64,000 nt of DNA from Candidatus Paceibacter sp. (lineage in GTDB: Bacteria; Patescibacteria; ABY1; S139-126), in NCBI GenBank assembly GCA_020724865.1, contig DYGA01000002.1, forward strand, positions 62,001-126,000, written 5' to 3'. A model generated the notes under the pieces. It saw only the letters and a program-made list of their open reading frames with translations, did no database searches and was not told where the DNA came from. Below are positions 56,523 to 64,000 of the stretch, piece after piece (the first letter of the stretch is position 1; each line of letters starts with the position of its first letter). Position numbers and translations under genes: made by a program.

Positions 56523-56600
56523 GGGCAGGGCTGGCATGGGTGGGGGTATGTTGCCAATCTTATAAGGATTCATCATCCCTACTGAAGATTACGCCCTGCC
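56523..56600. ncRNA. Three-way-junction element with a G-quadruplex motif
   Basis: GGCAGGGC (56524-56531) pairs perfectly with GCCCTGCC (56593-56600). Inside are a TGGCA/TGCCA hairpin and an AATCTT/AAGATT hairpin with an inner GGAT/ATCC. On the plus strand 56523-56546 has four G-tracts with loops CA, CTGGCAT and T, enough for a G-quadruplex. On the minus strand the closing stem is followed by seven T, as at a terminator. Composition is far more GC-rich than the surroundings. It could be a cis-regulatory RNA or a small RNA; the strand is undecided. Confidence 0.5.
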
Positions 56601-56739
56601 GCGTTTAAAGAGCTAGTTTTTTTATATTAGCTTATCAAAAAAATATGTCAAGTCCGTTTTGGATTTAACTGTGATATTTTATATTTTTATCTTTTAGCCT
56701 ATAGGTTGGCTTTTTTTGGTTATTTGTTAAAATAATATT

Positions 56740-57021
56740 ATGATTGATAAAAAACAAATTGAGCATTTAGCCAGACTTTCCCGGATAAGTTTATCCTCAG
56801 AAGAAATAATATCATTTCAGCATCAGGTGGCTGATATTTTAAATTTTGTTTCAATATTACAAAAAATTGATACTTCCGACATCATTCCCAGTTTTTATTT
56901 AGCTGAGCAAACAAATTTTCGTGATGATGAAATTAAAGTTTTTCCAGATAGAGATAACTTAATATCAGCTATGCCAGAAAAAAAAGATAGTTTATTAAAA
57001 ATTCCTAAAATATTTTCATGA
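56740..57021 (+). CDS. gatC: Asp-tRNA(Asn)/Glu-tRNA(Gln) amidotransferase subunit C
   Basis: A 93-residue subunit that stabilises GatA in the GatCAB complex. It has the family pattern IEHLARLSRISLSSEEI at the N-terminus, QHQVADILNFVSIL in the middle and a C-terminal RDDEIKV...PEKKDS. The complex amidates misacylated tRNA. A TAAAAT box at 56728-56733 lies 6 nt before the ATG. It overlaps gatA by 4 bp (ATGA). gatB is not in the window. Confidence 0.93.
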   Translation: MIDKKQIEHLARLSRISLSSEEIISFQHQVADILNFVSILQKIDTSDIIPSFYLAEQTNFRDDEIKVFPDRDNLISAMPEKKDSLLKIPKIFS

Positions 57022-58472
57022 ATATCCAAACTGAAACAATTTTTTCTTGGCATGACAAATTGGTAAAAAAAGAGGTAAGTGCCGTAGAAATTTTGACTTT
57101 ATATAAAAAGCGAATAGAAAAATTGGATAAAGAAATTCAAGCTTTTTTAACTTTGGATTTTGAACACGCATTACAACAAGCCAAAAATATTGATGAACAA
57201 ATAAAGCAAAAACAAGAAATTTCTCTTTTAGCTGGTCTGCCAGTAGGCGTAAAAGATGTGTTAATGACTAAGGGTTTAAGGACTACAGCCGGTTCAAAAA
57301 TTTTGGATAAATATCAGGCTGTGTATGATGCTACGGTTGTTGCTCGGCTTAAAGATCAAGGTATGGTTATGGTTGGAAAAAATAATTGTGATGAATTTGC
57401 TATGGGTTCAAGTACCGAAAATTCGGCTTTTTATCCGACAAAAAATCCTTATGATTTAACTCGTGTTCCCGGTGGTTCATCAGGGGGAAGCGCCGCTGCA
57501 GTAGCAGCTAGTGAAGTGGTTTACTCTTTAGGCACTGATACCGGAGGTTCAATCAGACAACCGGCTGCTTTTTGTGGAGTCGTAGGACTTAAACCAACTT
57601 ATGGTTTGGTTTCACGTTATGGTTTAATTGCCATGGCTTCGTCACTTGATTGTATTGGTCCGTTTACTAAAACTGTAGCTGAATCTGCGGCCGTTTTATC
57701 TATTATTGCCGGTCATGATGCTAATGATGCTACCACCCAAGACAAAAAAATTAAAAATTATCATGCTGAATTATCAGCTAATGTTAAGGGTTTAAAAGTT
57801 GGATTACCCCAGGAATATTTTATCAAAGGTTTAGATGAAAAAATAAAGTCAATTATTATGAAATTGGTAAGGCAATTAGCAAACCAAGGGGCAGAAATTA
57901 TTGATGTCAGTTTACCTTTAACTGAATATGCTTTGCCAGTTTATTATATTATTATGCCGGCTGAAGTCAGTTCCAATTTGGCCAAATTTGACGGCTTACG
58001 TTTTGGTTCAAGAGGTAAAGAACAAAAAAATTTATTTGCTTATTATGCTCATACGCGAGGTCAGGGTTTTGGCGCTGAAGTTAGGCGGCGCATTTTGATT
58101 GGAACCTATGTTTTATCAGCCGGTTATGTTGATGATTATTATTTACAAGCCCAAAAAGTCAGAACAAAAATTTATCAAGATTTTACCAAGATTTTTACTA
58201 CAGTAGATGTTTTATTAACACCCACCACACCAACTATACCTTTTAAATTGGGGGATAAAATTAGCGACCCGTTGCAGATGTATTTATCAGATATTTATAC
58301 GGTATCGGCTAATTTAGCAGGATTGCCTGGATTATCAGTGCCAGCAGGTATGGTGGAAAATCTGCCAGTTGGTGTCCAATTAATAGGGCCAAGATTTAGT
58401 GAAAGTACATTATTCAATATTGGTTTAGTCATTGAAGAGCTCAGAGAACCAATTAACCAGCCAAATTTATGA
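57018..58472 (+). CDS. gatA: Asp-tRNA(Asn)/Glu-tRNA(Gln) amidotransferase subunit A
   Basis: A 484-residue amidase that releases ammonia from glutamine for GatB. The Ser-cisSer-Lys triad is visible: Lys in GLPVGVKDVL, cis-Ser in PGGSSGGSAAAVA and the nucleophile in GTDTGGSIRQPAAF. Length is normal. Start ATG overlaps the gatC stop and the TGA stop overlaps the next gene by 4 bp. Confidence 0.97.
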   Translation: MNIQTETIFSWHDKLVKKEVSAVEILTLYKKRIEKLDKEIQAFLTLDFEHALQQAKNIDEQIKQKQEISLLAGLPVGVKDVLMTKGLRTTAGSKILDKYQAVYDATVVARLKDQGMVMVGKNNCDEFAMGSSTENSAFYPTKNPYDLTRVPGGSSGGSAAAVAASEVVYSLGTDTGGSIRQPAAFCGVVGLKPTYGLVSRYGLIAMASSLDCIGPFTKTVAESAAVLSIIAGHDANDATTQDKKIKNYHAELSANVKGLKVGLPQEYFIKGLDEKIKSIIMKLVRQLANQGAEIIDVSLPLTEYALPVYYIIMPAEVSSNLAKFDGLRFGSRGKEQKNLFAYYAHTRGQGFGAEVRRRILIGTYVLSAGYVDDYYLQAQKVRTKIYQDFTKIFTTVDVLLTPTTPTIPFKLGDKISDPLQMYLSDIYTVSANLAGLPGLSVPAGMVENLPVGVQLIGPRFSESTLFNIGLVIEELREPINQPNL

Positions 58473-58885
58473 TATTCATTTTAGGTGGTATATTTTTTAT
58501 AATTTTGCTAGGAATAGTAGTTTATATATTGAAAAAAGAAAACTCTTATGACGAGTTGGATATCGCTAGTTGGCAGAGTGAATGGGAAAAAATTAAAATG
58601 TTAGCTAAAAGTAAAGATGAGTTTGCTCAAAGACAAGCGGTAATTGCGGCTGATAATTTATTTGATAAATTATTAAAACATAGAGGTATAGGCGGTTCTT
58701 CTTTTGGTGAAAGATTGAAAATTATTCAAAGTCGATATCCTGCATTGCGGCAAGTTTGGTCAGCCCATTTATTACGCAACCGTCTAGTTCATGAAAGTTC
58801 TTATAAATTAAAAAATAATGAAGCCGAGAAAGCCATAAAAATTTTTGCTAAAGGTTTCAAAGAGTTAGGTTTAAATTTAAATTAA
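58469..58885 (+). CDS. Membrane protein with a HEPN-like RNRLVH motif
   Basis: A 138-residue protein with a transmembrane helix (about 2-22) and an alpha-helical cytoplasmic domain. Near the end of the helical part it has LLRNRLVHESSY, which contains R-x4-H as in HEPN ribonuclease-like domains. The helical layout (DLFDKLLKHRGIGG-like segment, then ALRQVWSAHLLRNRLVHE) fits that fold. Whether it cuts RNA is unknown. It overlaps gatA by 4 bp and precedes a thioredoxin reductase-like gene by 5 nt. Confidence 0.65.
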   Translation: MIFILGGIFFIILLGIVVYILKKENSYDELDIASWQSEWEKIKMLAKSKDEFAQRQAVIAADNLFDKLLKHRGIGGSSFGERLKIIQSRYPALRQVWSAHLLRNRLVHESSYKLKNNEAEKAIKIFAKGFKELGLNLN

Positions 58886-58890
58886 AATAT

Positions 58891-59871
58891 ATGTCAAACG
58901 ATAAAACACATCCATCTTTAGATAGTTTACAATCTAGAACACTAGATTTAATTATTGCGGGGGCCGGGCCGGCTGGTTTAAGTGCAGCAGTTTATTCGTC
59001 ACGGCGTAAACTTGATACCTTGGTAATTACCAAAGATATTGGCGGACAGACTAATTGGTCAGCCGAAGTAGAAAATTATTTAGGCTATGAGTTTATGTCT
59101 GGTTATGAGTTGGCACAAAAATTTTATGCACATGTTAAGAAAATAGATGATGAAAATTCTTTGTTTGACTTGGAGTTATTGGAGAACGATCCCGTGGTAA
59201 AAATAGAGCCAGAAGGTAAAGAATTTTTAGTGACGACTCAAAGTCAAAAAATATTTAGAGCACGAGCGGTGTTAATTGCCACTGGTGCTAAGCCTCGCCA
59301 TTTAAATATACCAGGTGAAAAAGAGTTGATTGGACGGGGGGTCACGTTTTGTGCTACTTGCGATGGGCCGCTTTATCAAAATAAAATAATTGCGGTAATT
59401 GGCGGAGGAAATAGTGCTATGGAAGCAGTACTATATTTAACCAAAATTGCTAAAACTATTTATTTAATAAATATTAATGAAAATTTTCGAGGAGAGACAA
59501 CTTTGGCAGAAGAAATTGCAAAGTTAAAAAATGTTATAATAAAAAACAATACGGAAACATTAGCCATGTCGGGTACTGGTAAATTGGAAAAAATTAAAAT
59601 AAAAAATAAAAAAACTTTACAAGAAGAATGGATTGCGGTTGACGGTGTTTTTGAAGAAATAGGTTATGAACCAAATAGTGCGCCGTTTGCGAATTTGGTT
59701 AAATTAAATGCCAAAAAAGAGATTATTATTGACGAAAGAAATCGCACCTCAGTGCCGGGGATTTTTGCTGCTGGCGACGTGTCTAGCGTTCCCCAAAAAC
59801 AAATTATAATTGCTGCTGGCGAAGGTGCTAAAGCAGTACTTGAGATATATAATTATTTACTACCAAAATAA
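58891..59871 (+). CDS. trxB: Thioredoxin reductase-like flavoprotein
   Basis: A 326-residue FAD/NAD(P)H-dependent disulfide reductase. The FAD motif is IAGAGPAGLSAAVYSSRR, the redox pair is in FCATCDGPLYQ, the NAD(P)H fold is VIGGGNSAMEAV, and FAAGDVSS is the C-terminal FAD motif. It should reduce thioredoxin or a glutaredoxin-like partner in the cytoplasm. Its stop overlaps the next start by 1 bp. Confidence 0.92.
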   Translation: MSNDKTHPSLDSLQSRTLDLIIAGAGPAGLSAAVYSSRRKLDTLVITKDIGGQTNWSAEVENYLGYEFMSGYELAQKFYAHVKKIDDENSLFDLELLENDPVVKIEPEGKEFLVTTQSQKIFRARAVLIATGAKPRHLNIPGEKELIGRGVTFCATCDGPLYQNKIIAVIGGGNSAMEAVLYLTKIAKTIYLININENFRGETTLAEEIAKLKNVIIKNNTETLAMSGTGKLEKIKIKNKKTLQEEWIAVDGVFEEIGYEPNSAPFANLVKLNAKKEIIIDERNRTSVPGIFAAGDVSSVPQKQIIIAAGEGAKAVLEIYNYLLPK

Positions 59872-60245
59872 TGCCCCAAAAAACTATTGCCATCATTGGC
59901 GCGTCAAGAGATGAGAAAAAGTATTCTCACAAAGCTATTAAAGCCTTTTTAAATAGTGGTTATAAAGTTTATCCTGTAAATCCACATGCTTCCAAAATAG
60001 GTGGATTGGATTGCTATGGTGATTTGGAAGATTTACCTGAAAAAGTGGAAGAAATAAGTATTTATTTACCACCTTATTTAACTATTGGTATTTTACAGTC
60101 ATTGGTTGATTATCCAGTTAAAAAAATTTATTTAAATCCAGGTAGCGCTGATGATATTGTTAGAGATATTGCACAAAAATTTAAATTGCCCGTCGTTGAA
60201 GCTTGCAGTATACGCGCTCAAGGGCAAGATCCGGATATGTTATAG
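59871..60245 (+). CDS. CoA-binding domain protein
   Basis: A 124-residue protein of the YccU/CoA_binding family with a Rossmann fold: IAIIGASRDEKKYSHKAIK at the N-terminus, GYKVYPVNPHASKIGGLDCY and KIYLNPGSADD. Such stand-alone domains resemble the nucleotide-binding part of succinyl-CoA synthetase; the substrate is unknown. It begins within the stop of the flavoprotein gene (TAATG). An AT-only repeat region follows. Confidence 0.88.
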   Translation: MPQKTIAIIGASRDEKKYSHKAIKAFLNSGYKVYPVNPHASKIGGLDCYGDLEDLPEKVEEISIYLPPYLTIGILQSLVDYPVKKIYLNPGSADDIVRDIAQKFKLPVVEACSIRAQGQDPDML

Positions 60246-60329
60246 TAATAATAATTATAAATTATAAATTTTAAATTATAAAACAACATAAAAATTTGTA
60301 ATTTATAATTTATAATTTATTTTAAAAAT
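60246..60329. repeat. AT-only inverted repeat upstream of the DsbA-like gene
   Basis: Units of AATTATAAATTATAAA on the left and TTTATAATTTATAATT on the right form an imperfect palindrome of about 70 bp. The same unit occurs at 60939-61010 and near 30521-30545. It contains no ORF. It may act as terminator, promoter -10 array or recombination site. Confidence 0.6.
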
Positions 60330-60938
60330 ATGTCCAATAAAACAAATTTATTTTTTATAATTGCCGGAGTAGTTATTACAATTGGTGCAATTGGAATTTG
60401 GTTAAGTATGGGTAGTGCTCCAACTTATGAGAATGTTAATTCGCCTAGACCTGTTAAAGGTAGTAGTGAGGCTAAAGTTGTAGTTGAAGAATTTTCTGAT
60501 TTTCAATGTCCAGCTTGTAAATCTGCCCAAGATACAGTCAAACGGGTAATCAATGAATTTGGTGACCAAATAAGATTTGAATTTAAGCATTTTCCTTTGA
60601 CAACTATTCATCCGCAGGCTTTTCGGGCGGCACTGGCTTCCGAATGTGCCAATGATCAGGGTAAATTTTGGGAATATCATGATTTATTGTTTATAAATCA
60701 GCCAAATTTTTCTCCGAGCGAATTGGTATCTTATGCTGAAGGTTTAGGTTTAAATAAAGATACTTTCAAAGCTTGTTTAGATTCAAGAGCAAAAAACGAT
60801 GTTGTTCGAGCTGATATGGCTGAAGCCAGTAGTCGTCAGGTAAATGCCACTCCAACTTTTTTTGTCAATGGGCAAGTCGTGCAAAATTGGAATCAATTGG
60901 GTGACATTATTTCTGCTGCCCTCGGAGAACAAAATTAA
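60330..60938 (+). CDS. DsbA-family thiol:disulfide oxidoreductase
   Basis: A 202-residue protein anchored by an N-terminal transmembrane helix (about 5-26). The thioredoxin-like domain has active site CPAC in EFSDFQCPACKSAQ and cis-Pro in NATPTFFVNGQ. It would introduce or rearrange disulfides outside the membrane, which fits the many cysteine-rich surface proteins encoded here. No DsbB or VKOR-type reoxidant is identified in the window. It is bounded on both sides by AT-only repeats. Confidence 0.92.
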   Translation: MSNKTNLFFIIAGVVITIGAIGIWLSMGSAPTYENVNSPRPVKGSSEAKVVVEEFSDFQCPACKSAQDTVKRVINEFGDQIRFEFKHFPLTTIHPQAFRAALASECANDQGKFWEYHDLLFINQPNFSPSELVSYAEGLGLNKDTFKACLDSRAKNDVVRADMAEASSRQVNATPTFFVNGQVVQNWNQLGDIISAALGEQN

Positions 60939-61010
60939 TTTTAAATTTTCAATTATAAATTATAAAATAATTATTTAAAATTTATAATTTATAATTAATA
61001 ATTATCAAAG
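60939..61010. repeat. AT-only inverted repeat downstream of the DsbA-like gene
   Basis: AATTATAAATTATAAA and TTTATAATTTATAATT face each other across TAATTATTTAAAA, repeating the element found on the other side of the gene. No ORF or GC-rich terminator is seen. Confidence 0.6.
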
Positions 61011-61811
61011 ATGTTTTCTTGGCTTCACTCTTATAACCCATCGCCAATTTTGTTTGATTTTGGTTTTGTACAAGTACATTGGTATGGTTTATTGATGTTA
61101 GTTAGTATTTTAGGGTCATTTTTTGTTTTATTAAAAAAAGCTGAGGTTTTTTCTCTAAATCGAAACCAGATATGGGATTTATTGTTTTGGTTGGTGGTAG
61201 GCGGAATTTTGGGAGCAAGAATATATGAAGTTTTACTAGTTGAACCCACTTTTTATTTTTCTCATCCAGGTCAAATGGTGAAAGTCTGGCAAGGTGGTCT
61301 GGCAATTCATGGTGCGTGGCTTGGAGGGTTGATAGTTTTGTGGTTTTTCAGTAAAAAATGGAAAATTTCGCTGTGGAAATTGACTGATGCTATAACATTT
61401 GTTTTACCTTTAGGGCAAGCTATTGGCCGGTGGGGAAACTATTTTAATCAAGAGTTATATGGTCTGCCAACTAATTTGCCTTGGGGAATACCAATTGCCG
61501 TAGACAATCGTTTGTCAGAATATGTTCAATTTACTCATTTTCATCCGACTTTTTTGTATGAATCAATCGGTGCTTTACTGATATTTATTTTATTATTTTG
61601 GTTTCTTAAACAGAAAAGGTTTACAGGTCAGATTACCTTAGTCTATTTGGGACTTTATTCAGCTTTACGTTTAGCTTTGGAGTTTATTCGTTTAGATCCG
61701 GCTTTTATGTTGTTTGGCATACGTTGGCCAATTATTTTCAGTAGTTTGGTAATATTATTGGTTATGATAATTTATTTTAAAAAAATAATTATATTAAAAA
61801 ATAAATTATAA
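61011..61811 (+). CDS. lgt: Prolipoprotein diacylglyceryl transferase
   Basis: A 266-residue polytopic enzyme that adds diacylglycerol to the lipobox cysteine of prelipoproteins. The signature GQAIGRWGNYFNQELYG and the catalytic-region HGAWLGG are intact, and the C-terminal FHPTFLYES block is present. It implies that lipoproteins are made. A Lit-like enzyme elsewhere in the window could further process them. Confidence 0.96.
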   Translation: MFSWLHSYNPSPILFDFGFVQVHWYGLLMLVSILGSFFVLLKKAEVFSLNRNQIWDLLFWLVVGGILGARIYEVLLVEPTFYFSHPGQMVKVWQGGLAIHGAWLGGLIVLWFFSKKWKISLWKLTDAITFVLPLGQAIGRWGNYFNQELYGLPTNLPWGIPIAVDNRLSEYVQFTHFHPTFLYESIGALLIFILLFWFLKQKRFTGQITLVYLGLYSALRLALEFIRLDPAFMLFGIRWPIIFSSLVILLVMIIYFKKIIILKNKL

Positions 61812-61835
61812 CTTAATTTAAATGCATATAAAAAA

Positions 61836-61862
61836 ACATCTGATATTATCAGGTGTTTTTTT
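61836..61862. terminator. Bidirectional terminator between lgt and tRNA-Asp
   Basis: ACATCTGATA pairs with TATCAGGTGT (one G-U pair), flanked by A6 on the left and T7 on the right, so it can end lgt transcription and that of the minus-strand tRNA. Confidence 0.8.
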
Positions 61863-61863
61863 A

Positions 61864-61940
61864 TGGCGGGGCCGAAGGGACTCGAACCCTCGACCTCCTG
61901 CGTGACAGGCAGGCGTTCTAACCAACTGAACTACGACCCC
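61864..61940 (-). tRNA. tRNA-Asp (GTC)
   Basis: On the minus strand the acceptor stem is GGGGTCG/CGGCCCC with discriminator G and encoded CCA. The D-arm is GTTC/GAAC. The anticodon stem CCTGC/GCAGG encloses CTGTCAC with anticodon GTC. The T-arm is GAGGG-TTCGAGT-CCCTT. G73 and the GTC anticodon are aspartate identity elements. The flanking gap (61812-62056) holds otherwise only a terminator and the promoter of the next gene. Confidence 0.97.
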
Positions 61941-62059
61941 AGTTATTTAAAAAATTGCTGCCAAAACAGCATAATTATAATAAATTATTATTAATAATAA
62001 ATCAAGACCAGTTAATAGTTTGTAAATAAGCTTTATTAATTATGTTATAATTAATTTTG

Positions 62060-63265
62060 ATGAAAAAAATATTTTATTTATTTATAGTAATTACTTTTTT
62101 ACCGTTGCATCAGATAAAAGCCGTTGATGATTTGGCTGGTCGGTTGTCGGGTAGGATTTTATTACAGGTAGAGAGTTACGGACGAGCTTGGTATGTGGAT
62201 CCAGTTAGTCAAACCAGATATTATCTGCGTGATGGTGATGAAGCATTTAATATCATGCGTTCATTGGGATTGGGTATAACTAATCGTGATTTAGCCAAGA
62301 TTCCAACTAAAAAGGGCGAATTAGGTGATAAAAAATTAATCCAGAGATTAAAAGGGCGGATTTTGTTGCAAGTGGAAAGTCGCGGCGAGGCTTGGTATGT
62401 AAATCCGGTTGATGGTATGCGGTATTATTTACCAACTAGGGAAGCGGCTTTTAATATTATGCGTAATTTTGGTTTAGGAATAACTAATGATAATTTACGG
62501 CAAATAAAAGTCAATAATCAACAGCTAATTCATGATACTACTTTTCAGGATGTAGCTTATGTAAGTTATGATGGTACAGATTTTAACCAAGGGTACAATG
62601 CTGACGTTGTATTGCCAATGGCCAGTTTGACAAAATTGATGACCGCTTTAGTTTTACTTGATACCAATCCTAATTGGCAAAAAAGTATTACTATTACTCA
62701 AGATGAACTTGATTATCCAAAAAGTTTAGTTGGTTCAGATATTACCAGTGAGGTCGATTTACATGTCGGAGATAAATTAACATTTTATGATTTATGGCTG
62801 GCAATGTTGATTGCCTCCTCCAATCAAGCGACTGTGGCTTTGGTAGATAATTCTGGTCTGTCACGAACTGAATTCATTGCGGCTATGAATCAAAAAGCTA
62901 AAGATTTAGGCTTAACAAAAACCAAATTTTTTGATATGACCGGTCTTGATGCTCACAATGTCACTACTGCTAAACAAATGGCTCAGTTAGGTTATGTAGC
63001 TTTTAGTAAAAGTGACATAACCTCAGCTAGTGCCATAAAGGATTATATTGCCCCAGTTACTGATGCGACTGGTCAGATTAGGCAGGTTAAAATAACTGAT
63101 CGTAATTACAGTTTACAAACTTTTTCGCCCGAGGCTGCAAAGACTGGATTTTTAGTAGAGGCGCAACGCACGGTAGTATTAAAAAAGAATAATCAAATCA
63201 TAGTAGTCCTACATGCTTTAAGTATGTCACAAAGGAATGAAATAATTCAGAAATTGTTAAAATAA
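62060..63265 (+). CDS. D-alanyl-D-alanine carboxypeptidase/endopeptidase with N-terminal repeats
   Basis: About 401 residues from ATG 62060 (a TTG lies immediately before). A signal peptide (1-22) is followed by two repeats of about 57 residues: GRILLQVESYGRAWYVDP and GRILLQVESRGEAWYVNP, each ending in FNIMR..GLGIT. The penicillin-binding domain (about 175-400) has SLTK (SxxK), SSN and KTG. It trims peptidoglycan peptides; the repeats probably bind the wall. A TATAAT at 62046-62051 ends 8 nt before the ATG, which suggests a leaderless transcript. Confidence 0.92.
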   Translation: MKKIFYLFIVITFLPLHQIKAVDDLAGRLSGRILLQVESYGRAWYVDPVSQTRYYLRDGDEAFNIMRSLGLGITNRDLAKIPTKKGELGDKKLIQRLKGRILLQVESRGEAWYVNPVDGMRYYLPTREAAFNIMRNFGLGITNDNLRQIKVNNQQLIHDTTFQDVAYVSYDGTDFNQGYNADVVLPMASLTKLMTALVLLDTNPNWQKSITITQDELDYPKSLVGSDITSEVDLHVGDKLTFYDLWLAMLIASSNQATVALVDNSGLSRTEFIAAMNQKAKDLGLTKTKFFDMTGLDAHNVTTAKQMAQLGYVAFSKSDITSASAIKDYIAPVTDATGQIRQVKITDRNYSLQTFSPEAAKTGFLVEAQRTVVLKKNNQIIVVLHALSMSQRNEIIQKLLK

Positions 63266-63449
63266 TTAGTGTAGTTTTTTGAGATAATAAATCATAAACT
63301 ATAAGTCAACATATTCATAAAATTATTGGAAAAATTAAATTATTTTTTGCAGTTTAAAAATTAGTGCTTGCCGTTTTTGAAATTTTAAATTGTAACTAGT
63401 TTATCACGAAGACATTTACAAAATAAAAAAATAAAATCAGCTAAATCTA

Positions 63450-63929
63450 ATGAAATTAAATTTGAATAAAAATATATTTGATTACATTGTGTTTTTAAAA
63501 TTATTTGATGGCATTTTAGGTGTCTTGGCGGGACTAACGGTTTATTTTGTCAAAAAAGAAAGTGTACTAAAATTTGTCTATTGGTTATTTCAGCATGAGT
63601 TAACCGAAGATCCGAATGATTTTTTTATAAACAAATTTTTTTCTTGGCTTAATATTTTATCTTTATCTACTCAAAATTTTATTGCAATTTATTTATTTAT
63701 AAACGGATTGTTAAAAATATTTTTAATGAGTATGTTATTAAAGAATAAACCATGGGCTTACCCGGTAACAGGTTATTTAATGGTTTTTATGGTTGGTTAT
63801 CAAATTTTTAGAATTTTTCACAGTCATTCTTTAGTATTAGTTGGTTTAACTATTTTGGATATTATTATTATTTATTTAATTTTTGATAAATATAATAAAT
63901 TTTTGGATGGCAGGGAGGGGATATCGTAA
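63450..63929 (+). CDS. DUF2127 family membrane protein
   Basis: A 159-residue protein with four hydrophobic helices. LKLFDGILGVLAGLTVYF, AIYLFINGLLKIFL and KPWAYPVTGYLMVFMVGYQIFR (family pattern, abbreviated here) match the DUF2127 family of small membrane proteins. Function unknown. The 184-bp gap before it shows no ORF or hairpin. It is followed by a promoter for the next, truncated gene. Confidence 0.8.
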   Translation: MKLNLNKNIFDYIVFLKLFDGILGVLAGLTVYFVKKESVLKFVYWLFQHELTEDPNDFFINKFFSWLNILSLSTQNFIAIYLFINGLLKIFLMSMLLKNKPWAYPVTGYLMVFMVGYQIFRIFHSHSLVLVGLTILDIIIIYLIFDKYNKFLDGREGIS

Positions 63930-63958
63930 AAGTTAATTGATTTTGGTATAATTAGATT

Positions 63959-64000
63959 ATGAAAATAACTAAACAATTTTTATCAATTTCTATTTTGGGT
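63959..64000 (+). CDS. Start of an exported protein cut by the window end
   Basis: An ATG at 63959 opens MKITKQFLSISILG, the start of a signal peptide or transmembrane helix, and runs off the window. TATAAT at 63947-63952 ends 6 nt upstream of the ATG. The product cannot be identified. Confidence 0.6.
   Translation, partial: MKITKQFLSISILG

Noticed and set aside
1..64000. UGA recoded as an amino acid (code 25 or 4)
   Set aside because: UGA terminates several genes at sensible positions (HtrA gene, gatC, gatA, pilD), and RF2 is encoded.

Overview
The window is an AT-rich stretch of a bacterial chromosome that reads as Patescibacteria/CPR, most likely a Parcubacteria-group lineage such as the Falkowbacteria. 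Evidence for this is inferential: compact gene packing with many ATGA-type overlaps, a bS21-YqeY pair, TSP3-type calcium-repeat membrane proteins, a giant cysteine-rich surface protein with a VirB2/TrbC-like N-terminus, GRILLQVE-type repeats on a DD-peptidase, a split ComEC and a type IV pilus cluster. UGA is used as a stop (for example at the ends of htrA and gatC), so the UGA-recoding CPR clades are unlikely. No CRISPR array, insertion sequence, prophage or rRNA operon is visible.

Layout. 1-2.2 kb: end of hisS, then bS21 (apparently a non-AUG start) and yqeY. 2.2-12.7 kb: a 2675-residue surface protein with an exact 261-bp internal tandem duplication, followed by three membrane-anchored proteins with TSP3-like Ca-binding repeats. 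12.7-16.2 kb: ybeY, dgkA, ftsA, ftsZ. 16.2-21.9 kb: nrdR and a B12-dependent (class II) ribonucleotide reductase behind a promoter carrying two NrdR-box-like sites, then a cobalamin adenosyltransferase, a transcobalamin-like DUF4430 protein and a DUF6580-like membrane protein. I read this as a possible cobalamin capture, activation and use cassette. 22-30 kb: HtrA protease, RF2, QueG (also B12-dependent), split ComEC, a lone receiver domain, Ndk and a 6S-like RNA. 30-40 kb: tRNA-Pro, a YjjX-type NTPase, TraX, a Lit-like lipoprotein transacylase, cupin, CAP, Gmad2, cupredoxin and PD-(D/E)XK proteins, RlmE, an M50 protease and several unknown membrane proteins, including small genes that size cut-offs would miss.

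40-54 kb is a complete-looking type IV pilus locus: a large surface protein, pilM, pilN, pilO, a pilP-like gene, pilB, a receiver domain, a catalytically degenerate PilT-like gene, pilC, the major pilin behind its own promoter and a long 5' UTR hairpin, pilD and four minor pilin-like proteins. 54-64 kb: ligA, a 512-bp non-coding gap with two structured elements (one with a G-quadruplex motif), gatC-gatA, a HEPN-like membrane protein, a thioredoxin reductase-like protein, a CoA-binding protein, a DsbA-like oxidoreductase flanked by AT-only repeats, lgt, tRNA-Asp, a D,D-peptidase and a DUF2127 protein.

How it fits together. The window is dominated by the cell surface: pili and competence (Pil genes, ComEC), very large disulfide-rich surface proteins with a DsbA-like oxidase, and lipoprotein processing (Lgt, Lit-like). 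The second theme is a salvage metabolism that needs imported cobalamin. Several genes have a -10 box only 6-8 nt upstream of the ATG, which suggests leaderless transcripts. All functional calls are from motif reading; none was verified by database search.
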